Below the pieces are notes generated by a model, which worked only from the letters and a program-made list of their open reading frames with translations, had not been told where the DNA came from and ran no database searches. The position numbers and the translations under genes are program-made. Shown one piece after another: positions 1 through 5,725 of a stretch of DNA of 6,948 nt. Positions within the stretch are counted from its first letter, which is position 1. Each line of letters starts with the position of its first letter. The stretch covers positions 1 through 6,948 of the forward strand of contig DUGL01000152.1 of NCBI GenBank assembly GCA_013331415.1. The letters are read 5' to 3'. Origin of the DNA: Methanoregulaceae archaeon (GTDB taxonomy: Archaea; Halobacteriota; Methanomicrobia; Methanomicrobiales; Methanospirillaceae).

Positions 1-26
1 CCTGCTTCCCTGGAGACTGTGGTTTT

Positions 27-63
27 CTTCCACCGATTCGAACCAGTGGGAAGTGAAAAAAGA
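27..63 (-). terminator. Probable terminator region after hppA
   Basis: Immediately after the hppA TAA stop the minus strand reads TCTTTTTTC, a T-run of the kind at which archaeal RNA polymerase terminates. It is followed by an imperfect inverted repeat: CTTCCAC at 27-33 and GTGGGAAG at 46-53 pair with one bulged base around a 12-base loop. The T-run comes before the hairpin in the hppA direction, so the T-run is the likelier stop signal. The hairpin may instead serve a plus-strand gene left of the window. Confidence 0.4.
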
Positions 64-2103
64 TTATAAGATGAATATCGGGGCGAAGACCACCGATACG
101 ATTGCCATCAGCTTCAGGAGGATGTTGAGGGCCGGGCCCGCGGTGTCCTTGAACGGGTCCCCGACGGTATCGCCGGTGACCGCAGCCTTGTGAGCGGCTG
201 ATCCCTTCCCGCCAAGGTTCCCCTGTTCGATGTACTTCTTGGCGTTATCCCACGCCCCACCTGCGTTTGCCATCATGACCGCGAGGACGAACCCGGAAGT
301 GATGGAACCGATGAGGAGTCCGGCAAGGGCAGCAGGCCCCAGAACGATCCCCATGAGGAGCGGTGCCCCGATTGCCAGCACACCGGGTGCGATCATCTCT
401 TTTAAGGCTGCATTGGTGGAGATGGTGATACAGGAGCTGTAATCAGGCTCAGCTTTGCCTTCCATCAGTCCCGGGATATCCCGGAACTGGCGGCGTACTT
501 CCTGCACGATGTAGCCGGCAGCCTTGCCGACCGCAGTCATGGCAAAGGAAGCAAAGAGGAAGGGCAGCATCGCCCCGATCAGGACCCCGACAAAGACAAT
601 GGGGTGGAGCATATCGACCAGTTCAAGGTGGACGTTGTGGGTGTAGGCTGCAAAGAGTGCGAGCGCGGTGAGGGCTGCACCGCCGATTGCAAAGCCTTTC
701 CCGATCGCGGCAGTGGTATTTCCGACGGCATCAAGAGTATCGGTGATGCCACGGACCCCCTTCTCCTGGTGTGACATCTCGGCAATACCCCCGGCATTGT
801 CGGCAACCGGGCCATAGGCATCGACCGAGAGGGTGATGCCGAGCGTTGCGAGCATCCCGACCCCGGCAAGGGCGATGCCGTAGAGCGGGACCGGGACCAC
901 CCATGATGCGACGAGGAGGGTGACTGCTATGATCAGGACCGGCCAGACCGTGCTCTGCATGGCTTTTGCAAGCCCGGTGATGATGTTGGTGGCCGCCCCG
1001 GTCTCACAGGACTTCGCGATATCCTGGGTCGGAGACCGGTCATACGAGGTATAGTACTCGGTGATGAGCCCGATCAGGAACCCGGCCACGAGACCGGCGA
1101 CGACTGCAACAAATACGCCGGTATACTGGGGTCCGAGCATGACCTGAACCAGGAAGTATGCAGCAATGACCGTGAGTGCCAGGCTCGCCAGGGTCCCCTT
1201 GTTAAACGCCATGTGGATTGCGCTGCTCTCCTGCTTGTCAGTCCGGACGAGGAATGATCCCAGGATTGAAGCGATGATACCGAAGGCAGCGATGAACATC
1301 GGCAGGAGGACCAGGTTGATGATGGGCACATCAAAGAACTGGGCGGCGGTTATCGCAGAAGCGCCGATCAGCATGGTGGCCACGATCGATCCAACGTAGG
1401 ACTCGTAGAGGTCGGCACCCATCCCCGCGATATCCCCGACGTTATCTCCCACGTTGTCAGCGATGACAGCAGGGTTCCGGGGGTCATCTTCAGGAATACC
1501 GGCTTCGACCTTGCCGACGAGGTCTGCACCGACATCGGCAGCCTTGGTGAAGATACCTCCGCCGACGCGTGCGAAGAGGGCGATCGAACTGGCGCCAAGG
1601 GAGAACCCGGAGACCACATTGACCACCTCTTCAATACCGAGCGTGGAGTAGGTGTTGACGAGGAAGAAGATCGTGGAGAGCCCAAAGAGGCCGAGACCCA
1701 CGACCGAGAGCCCCATCACCATGCCACTTGAAAAAGAGACCCTGAATGCCTCTGCCATACCCCGGCGTGCGGCATTCGTGGTCCGGACATTTGCGGCGGT
1801 CGCGGCGTTCATCCCGATGTAGCCTGCCAGGGCAGAGAGCCCGGCTCCCACCAGGAAACAGATGGCGGTGAGGGGATTTATTCCTGGTGCGATGACGAGT
1901 ACTACAGCCAGAACGATGACAAACACGAGGATGGCAGTATACTGCCTCTTGAGATAGACCATCGAGCCAAGCCGGATGGCGTTCCCAATCTTCTGCATCA
2001 GCTCGGTCCCTGTACCTTCCCGCTTCATGACCATGTACGAGTAAGCAGCAAATACCAGGGCAAGAATCGCACAGATCGGAACAAGGATGAATACGTCCAA
2101 CAT
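64..2103 (-). CDS. hppA: Membrane-bound ion-pumping pyrophosphatase, K+-dependent type
   Basis: This 679-residue integral membrane protein hydrolyses pyrophosphate and uses the energy to pump H+ and/or Na+ across the cytoplasmic membrane. Length and the roughly 16 hydrophobic segments fit the family. The substrate-site motif DVGADLVGKVE is at residues 190-200, followed by the acidic segment ADNVGDNVGD (216-225) and the C-terminal GDTVGDPFKDTAGP (644-657). GNTTAAIG (461-468) has Ala465 and Gly468, where K+-independent enzymes carry Lys and Thr, so this should be the K+-dependent class. The gate motif DLYES (231-235) has Glu234 in the position known from Na+-pumping and some K+-dependent H+-pumping members, so the ion is unresolved. 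Some methanogen relatives pump Na+. The ATG start has GGAGG 10 bases upstream. The gene follows the polymerase gene on the same strand after 93 bp, with its own likely promoter. A T-run directly follows the stop. Confidence 0.97.
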   Translation of the reverse strand: MLDVFILVPICAILALVFAAYSYMVMKREGTGTELMQKIGNAIRLGSMVYLKRQYTAILVFVIVLAVVLVIAPGINPLTAICFLVGAGLSALAGYIGMNAATAANVRTTNAARRGMAEAFRVSFSSGMVMGLSVVGLGLFGLSTIFFLVNTYSTLGIEEVVNVVSGFSLGASSIALFARVGGGIFTKAADVGADLVGKVEAGIPEDDPRNPAVIADNVGDNVGDIAGMGADLYESYVGSIVATMLIGASAITAAQFFDVPIINLVLLPMFIAAFGIIASILGSFLVRTDKQESSAIHMAFNKGTLASLALTVIAAYFLVQVMLGPQYTGVFVAVVAGLVAGFLIGLITEYYTSYDRSPTQDIAKSCETGAATNIITGLAKAMQSTVWPVLIIAVTLLVASWVVPVPLYGIALAGVGMLATLGITLSVDAYGPVADNAGGIAEMSHQEKGVRGITDTLDAVGNTTAAIGKGFAIGGAALTALALFAAYTHNVHLELVDMLHPIVFVGVLIGAMLPFLFASFAMTAVGKAAGYIVQEVRRQFRDIPGLMEGKAEPDYSSCITISTNAALKEMIAPGVLAIGAPLLMGIVLGPAALAGLLIGSITSGFVLAVMMANAGGAWDNAKKYIEQGNLGGKGSAAHKAAVTGDTVGDPFKDTAGPALNILLKLMAIVSVVFAPIFIL

Positions 2104-2113
2104 TTTCTTCTTT

Positions 2114-2118
2114 CCTCC
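2114..2118 (-). promoter_or_regulatory. Ribosome-binding site of hppA
   Basis: GGAGG on the minus strand lies 10 bases before the hppA ATG, followed by a purine-rich GAAAGAAG stretch. It is a strong match to the archaeal 16S anti-Shine-Dalgarno sequence and supports the 2103 start. Confidence 0.75.
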
Positions 2119-2128
2119 GTAATTCCGG

Positions 2129-2149
2129 GTAACCAGGTTACGTTGTAAC
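2129..2149. promoter_or_regulatory. Triple alternating half-site array (putative operator or mRNA switch) ahead of hppA
   Basis: On the plus strand three five-base half-sites alternate in orientation: GTAAC at 2129-2133, GTTAC at 2137-2141 and GTAAC at 2145-2149. Each pair is separated by exactly 3 bases, so the pitch is 8 bp. The first pair extends to GTAACC-A-GGTTAC. In the hppA transcript the middle half-site can pair with either neighbour but not both. The array lies about 11 bases upstream of the hppA ribosome-binding site. It could be a DNA operator or a pair of mutually exclusive RNA hairpins. The repeat is seen directly; any function is inferred. Confidence 0.45.
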
Positions 2150-2171
2150 TATAGTAGTAGCATACCGGAAG

Positions 2172-2200
2172 ATAAAAAAGTACCCGGAAACTTTTTTTAT
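2172..2200 (-). terminator. AT-rich hairpin with T-run between DP1 and hppA
   Basis: ATAAAAAAGT at 2172-2181 and ACTTTTTTTAT at 2190-2200 are inverted copies, differing by one extra T, around an 8-base loop. It begins at the DP1 stop codon. Read on the minus strand it ends in ACTTTTTTAT, a T-rich stretch suited to termination of the polymerase transcript. Because it is nearly symmetrical it could also stop plus-strand transcription. Confidence 0.5.
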
Positions 2201-2206
2201 AAAAAG
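2192..2206 (-). promoter_or_regulatory. TATA-like element, possible hppA promoter
   Basis: The minus strand reads CTTTTTATAAAAAAA here, overlapping the end of the polymerase gene. It resembles an archaeal TATA box and would place transcription start near 2170, leaving a leader of about 65-70 bases that contains the half-site array. It overlaps the left arm of the terminator-like hairpin. An alternative weak TATA (ACTATAG, about 2150-2156) would give a much shorter leader. Confidence 0.35.
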
Positions 2207-3594
2207 TCGAGGATGGTCGGTTTCAGGGTCTGGAGGTCAATTTCTACAGCACGGGCAGGGGTGGGCTGGATGTTCATCTGCTTCTGGAATGATGTCTGGG
2301 ACTGCCATGTCCCGGCATTGACGCAGAGTGTTCCCCGGTATTCGCAGATCCCCATGATGTGCACATGCCCGGTATGCAGAATCTCCGGTACGGGATCGAT
2401 AACAAGGTGATCCTCCCGGCTCGCCGCGATGGGTGTCCGCTTCCCGTAGGTTGGTGCAAGGTGCCGGCGCTGGAGCATACCGGTCATCATCGGTGCGGCA
2501 TCCTCGTAACTTGCTCCCGGGATCAGGCTGATCAGATCATCGATCGAACGCCCATGGTACATCCGGACCATCACGCCCTGGAGGCTGACGAGGGCTGGAT
2601 TCTCGACGAGTATGCAGTTTTTTGGGAATTTTTTGGTAAATTCAGGGGCGATCGCAGGCTGCGGCTCCGATGCCCTGACCACGTCATGGTTCCCCGGGCT
2701 GGCGATGATTGTGATACGGGACGGGAGAGAACTGAGCATGCTCCCGAAGACATCGTACTGCTCATAGATATCGGGTATCGTGAGCTCCTGCTCCTGCCCC
2801 GGGTACACTCCAATCCCATCGACCAGGTCCCCTGCTATCAGGAGATAGGAGACCAGAGAATCATCGAGCCATCCGGCAAACCGGTTCCAGCACTCTTCGA
2901 GGAACGTATCGCTCCCTACATGAACATCCGAGATGAGCACGGCCGATCCGGGTTCTTTGCTCCTGTATGGTGCGTGGCTGATGGGGATATCCGGCCTGAA
3001 GACCTGTTCGGCAAAAAAGAGCCGGCCGTCCTGGGAAAGGTTACCTTTCACTCCCACCACTTCATCAGGGATCAGGCTCTCCCCGTCAGAAAAAACAGGA
3101 CGGTCCTTGTGAAAGAGGACCGGGAGTGAACCGGACGGGTCCTCGATCTCTGCCACCCGGTGACCATTGGTCGTGCTCCGTATCTCCACCACGAGCCCCA
3201 TGACCGAACACGGCTCCTGCCGGTACCGGGCATTCCTGAGCAGGCCTTCGATGGGGATAGGGCTGCAGCGTGAACGGATCATCGTGCCAAGCCGGGTGTA
3301 CCGGTCCCGGAAGTAGTGGACATAGTCGGTTACCGGACCGGAATGCCCGGACGATCCGCCGGTTCCTTTCACCACCTCACACTGGGGGTCAGCGGGAAAC
3401 CGGGCACCGTCACAGTCGGGCACAATCCCCGGGATATGTTTCACCGACACGACAATGGTATCATCCGGGAGGCTCCCGATGATCTGATCGATGAGCCCGG
3501 GGTTGTCCTGTTCCGCGAGGTATCGTACAACATCAGGATGCACCTGCATCTTGGTGTCGAGGAACCGCTGGACGATCGTCCTTGCATCGATCAC
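2197..3594 (-). CDS. polB: DNA polymerase II (PolD) small subunit DP1, exonuclease subunit
   Basis: This is the small subunit of the euryarchaeal replicative D-family polymerase, which carries the Mre11-like 3'-5' proofreading nuclease and partners with the large subunit DP2. Numbered from the chosen GTG start (465 residues), it has a short N-terminal helical region, a variable linker, an OB-fold at about 126-203 (with GHRVAEIEDPSGSLPVLFH), and a calcineurin-like phosphoesterase domain from about 218 to 440. The metal-site motifs are complete: ISDVHVG (D223, H225), AGDLVDG (D256), SPGNHD (N302, H303), YHGRS (H347) and HTGHVH (H410, H412). An active nuclease is therefore expected. The reading frame stays open to 3945, but residues beyond about 3657 look non-coding. 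GTG 3594 has AGGTG 5 bases upstream and gives the start MIDARTIVQRFLD. ATG 3657 (486 residues) is the main alternative. DP2 is not in the window. Confidence 0.93.
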   Translation of the reverse strand: MIDARTIVQRFLDTKMQVHPDVVRYLAEQDNPGLIDQIIGSLPDDTIVVSVKHIPGIVPDCDGARFPADPQCEVVKGTGGSSGHSGPVTDYVHYFRDRYTRLGTMIRSRCSPIPIEGLLRNARYRQEPCSVMGLVVEIRSTTNGHRVAEIEDPSGSLPVLFHKDRPVFSDGESLIPDEVVGVKGNLSQDGRLFFAEQVFRPDIPISHAPYRSKEPGSAVLISDVHVGSDTFLEECWNRFAGWLDDSLVSYLLIAGDLVDGIGVYPGQEQELTIPDIYEQYDVFGSMLSSLPSRITIIASPGNHDVVRASEPQPAIAPEFTKKFPKNCILVENPALVSLQGVMVRMYHGRSIDDLISLIPGASYEDAAPMMTGMLQRRHLAPTYGKRTPIAASREDHLVIDPVPEILHTGHVHIMGICEYRGTLCVNAGTWQSQTSFQKQMNIQPTPARAVEIDLQTLKPTILDFL

Positions 3595-3599
3595 ATACG

Positions 3600-3604
3600 C
3601 ACCT
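3600..3604 (-). promoter_or_regulatory. Ribosome-binding site supporting the GTG start of DP1
   Basis: AGGTG on the minus strand lies 5 bases before GTG 3594. The competing ATG at 3657 is preceded by GGACCTGG, which is not a good match. This favours the downstream GTG. Confidence 0.5.
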
Positions 3605-3696
3605 GACAGTAGTATCGCAATCTCCAAACTTGTCTTTTTGCATCCTGCCCTGTTCATCCAGGTCCGTACACGAGTGGATGACCAGAGTTGCCGGTT

Positions 3697-3710
3697 GGGA
3701 TCGCGATCCC
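3697..3710. promoter_or_regulatory. Perfect 14-bp palindrome, candidate operator
   Basis: GGGATCGCGATCCC is fully self-complementary and ends at the base before the TATA-like TTAATAGG. For the signal peptidase promoter it would cover the BRE position, where a dimeric regulator could block or recruit the transcription factors. For DP1 transcribed leftward it would lie just downstream of TATA. The palindrome is certain; its role as an operator is inferred. Confidence 0.45.
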
Positions 3711-3747
3711 TTAATAGGCACCAGGGCGAATAGAACTGAGCTCTAGC

Positions 3748-4629
3748 ATGGCGGATCCGGAAAAAAAGGCAGAGGAGAAGGGGGTCATCGAGACGTTCCG
3801 TACGAGTGAGCACGGGGCGATAGCCTGGGCCCGGGAAATCCTCTGGGTAGTTGCAGTTGTTGCAGGGATAGCCCTCTTCCTCTACCTGGCCTCCGGCACC
3901 TGGCCGGCAGTGGTCACTATCGAATCGGAGAGCATGGTCCCGCACATGAACGTGGGGGATCTCGTGTTTGTGGTCAGCGCAGATCGGTTCGGCGCCCTGC
4001 AGACCTGGGAGAGTGGTCGTGAGACCGGGTACCGGAAATACGGGGATTTCGGGGATGTCCTGATATTCCGGCCAAACGGCGCAGAAAGTTCACCCATCCC
4101 CGGGATTGGCGGAGGAGTCCATCCTATCATTCACCGTGCGATGGGGACCGCTCCAGGGGGAGCGGGAATGCCGGTCTACTACTATTTCTACCAGGGCATG
4201 AGCAGCCCCTCCCGCTACCTGCCGGTGACAGTTACTGGTGGAAGCTGGATCCTCTCCGATGGCAGGATCGTGGCTCGGATCGAGAATGGGATGATCGCAC
4301 CTGACAGGGAGAACATCACCCCTGAAGAAGGGTATATCCTCGTATCGGCCCAGGTTTCGGAAAACAGCGGCTACATAACCAAGGGTGACAACAATGTCAG
4401 GAGTGACCAGGGATCCTACCTCTCGAGGAGAGAACTCGGGGTTATCCAGCCGGTGCACGAGGAGTGGGTGGTGGGAAAGGCACTCTTCTCCATACCGCTC
4501 ATCGGGTATATCCCGCTCAATATTGTTCCCGTGGCCATCATCCTGATCCTCCTGATGGTGCTCTGGGAGTATTACCAGAAGAAGAAGAGCACGGATCCGG
4601 GGAAGAAACGAACAAAAAAGGGGAAGTAG
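3748..4629 (+). CDS. Type I signal peptidase (S26 family, archaeal/ER type)
   Basis: This membrane serine protease removes signal peptides from secreted proteins on the outer face of the membrane. The 293-residue product has a charged N-terminus, a first transmembrane helix (about 31-48), then the catalytic serine box IESESMVPHMNVGD with Ser62. His129, in PIIHRA, replaces the bacterial catalytic lysine, as in archaeal and ER enzymes. GYITKGDNN (Asp214) and the following RSDQG (Asp220) are the conserved acidic boxes. A second hydrophobic helix (about 257-274) and a strongly basic tail (KKK...KKRTKKGK) follow, so both ends are predicted to be cytoplasmic. No good Shine-Dalgarno precedes the ATG, consistent with a short-leader transcript from the TATA-like element about 30 bases upstream. 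cofH follows after 9 bp, probably in the same transcript, although the two functions are unrelated. Confidence 0.92.
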   Translation: MADPEKKAEEKGVIETFRTSEHGAIAWAREILWVVAVVAGIALFLYLASGTWPAVVTIESESMVPHMNVGDLVFVVSADRFGALQTWESGRETGYRKYGDFGDVLIFRPNGAESSPIPGIGGGVHPIIHRAMGTAPGGAGMPVYYYFYQGMSSPSRYLPVTVTGGSWILSDGRIVARIENGMIAPDRENITPEEGYILVSAQVSENSGYITKGDNNVRSDQGSYLSRRELGVIQPVHEEWVVGKALFSIPLIGYIPLNIVPVAIILILLMVLWEYYQKKKSTDPGKKRTKKGK

Positions 4630-4635
4630 GGGGTG
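4629..4635 (+). promoter_or_regulatory. Ribosome-binding site that decides the cofH start
   Basis: GGGGGTG overlaps the last base of the signal peptidase TAG stop and sits 3-5 bases before ATG 4639. An in-frame GTG at 4633 lies inside this element, so it is unlikely to be the start. The overlap with the upstream stop suggests translational coupling. Confidence 0.6.
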
Positions 4636-4638
4636 TTC

Positions 4639-5721
4639 ATGGATATCAGGACCCTTCTTCGGGATGCAACCGCAGGCCATCGTCTGACTGAACCGGAAGC
4701 TGCGGTCCTCATGAAGGTACAGGATCGACAGATATTCGATATCCTGGCCGCAGCAGACACCGTCCGGGAGGCACGGGCAGGTCCTGAGATCACCTTTGTC
4801 CGGAACCAGAACATCCATATCACGAATATCTGCAAGAACCTCTGCGGGTTCTGCGGCTTTGGCCGCAGGGCAGGCGATGAGGGGGCATACTGTGATGACC
4901 ACGAGACCATCAGCCGGAAGGTTGCACTGGCCTGCTCCCGCAATGTTACCGAGATCTGTCTCCTCTCTGGCGTTCACCCGGAATTCACGATGGAGACGTA
5001 TGAAGAGATCCTTGCCCTGGTGCGCGAGCTTGCCCCGGGCATCCACATCCATGCGTTCAGCCCGGACGAGGTGATGCATGCTGCAGATCAGGGGAGGATT
5101 TCAACGAGAGCGGTGCTCGAACGGATGAAAGCGGCAGGCCTCTCCTCGCTGCAGGGGACTGCTGCGGAGATACTGGTCGATTCGGTGCGGTCAGTGATCT
5201 GTCCGCGGAAACTCTCAACTGGTGAATGGATCCGGATAATCACGGAGGCGCACCGGCAGAAAATTCCCACCACAGCGACTATCATGTATGGCACCTGCGA
5301 AAGCGTGGAAGACCGGGTCCGCCACCTTGCTCTTCTCCGGGAGATACAGGACGATACCGGAGGGTTCACCGAGCTCGTCCCGCTCTCGTACATCCACCAG
5401 AACACGCCGCTCTACCGGCAGGGAATCGCAGGGCCGGGAGCGAGCGGCAGGGAGGATCTCCTCCTGATCGCTGTCTCACGCCTCTTCCTCGATAATTTCC
5501 GGAATATCCAGGTCTCCTGGGGCAAACTCGGGTTGAAACTGAGCCAGCTTGCACTGCTCTCAGGTGCAAATGACTTCGCGGGGACCCTGTTCTCTGACGA
5601 CGTTTCCGGTGATGCAGGGGCTGCAGAAGCAGGATTTCTCGACCCTGTACTTATGGAGGGCATTGCCCGCGACATCGGAAGACCGCTCCGGCAGCGGAAA
5701 ACAGATTACTCGCTGGTCTGA
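4639..5721 (+). CDS. cofH: CofH-type radical SAM enzyme, FO synthase subunit 2 or paralog
   Basis: CofH joins the 4-hydroxybenzyl group of tyrosine to 5-amino-6-ribitylaminouracil. CofG then closes the ring to give FO, the chromophore of coenzyme F420. The 360-residue protein has the family pattern: NQNIHITNIC leads into the cluster motif C65-x3-C69-x2-C72, then GAYC, IHIHAFSPDEV, GTAAEIL, VICPRKLSTGEWI, ATIMYG, GGFTELVPLSYIHQNTPLY and IQVSWGKLGLKLSQLALLSGAND. Some places differ from the CofH sequences I remember: CGFCGFGR for CxFCAFRR, LLSGVHPEF for a GGxHPD-type motif, and AGTLFSDDVSG for GGTLMEExIS. It may therefore be the second CofH copy found in several methanogens, or a relative with a shifted substrate. 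CofG is not in the window. The gene follows the signal peptidase by 9 bp and ends 4 bp from the convergent radical SAM gene. Confidence 0.85.
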   Translation: MDIRTLLRDATAGHRLTEPEAAVLMKVQDRQIFDILAAADTVREARAGPEITFVRNQNIHITNICKNLCGFCGFGRRAGDEGAYCDDHETISRKVALACSRNVTEICLLSGVHPEFTMETYEEILALVRELAPGIHIHAFSPDEVMHAADQGRISTRAVLERMKAAGLSSLQGTAAEILVDSVRSVICPRKLSTGEWIRIITEAHRQKIPTTATIMYGTCESVEDRVRHLALLREIQDDTGGFTELVPLSYIHQNTPLYRQGIAGPGASGREDLLLIAVSRLFLDNFRNIQVSWGKLGLKLSQLALLSGANDFAGTLFSDDVSGDAGAAEAGFLDPVLMEGIARDIGRPLRQRKTDYSLV

Positions 5722-5725
5722 TCCG

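Larger units (their letters stand above)
3595..3747. promoter_or_regulatory. Divergent promoter region between DP1 and signal peptidase
   Basis: This spacer separates two divergently transcribed genes, so both promoters should lie here. TTAATAGG at 3711-3718 is the best TATA-like element for the plus-strand signal peptidase, about 30 bases before its ATG; its reverse, CTATTAA, could serve the minus strand. A second A-rich candidate for DP1 (GCAAAAAGACA on the minus strand, about 3631-3641) sits about 25 bases upstream of its ribosome-binding site. Elements were assigned by eye and are tentative. Confidence 0.4.

Noticed and set aside
27..53. TTCGAA loop resembling a tRNA T-arm
   Set aside because: The bases flanking GGTTCGAATC do not form a 5-bp T-stem with a 7-base loop on either strand, and no acceptor, anticodon or D-arm is found nearby.
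2359..3129. Plus-strand frame of 256 codons inside DP1
   Set aside because: It is antisense to the phosphoesterase and OB-fold regions of DP1. Its composition is that of a mirrored GC-rich gene, with no motif.
3595..3945. N-terminal extension of DP1 in the open frame
   Set aside because: The added residues look like translated non-coding sequence and overlap the 5' end of the divergent signal peptidase gene.
4090..5079. Long minus-strand frame of 329 codons across the signal peptidase and cofH
   Set aside because: It is antisense to two well-supported genes with intact motifs, spans their junction, has low-complexity His/Arg/Asp-rich composition and no recognisable domain.
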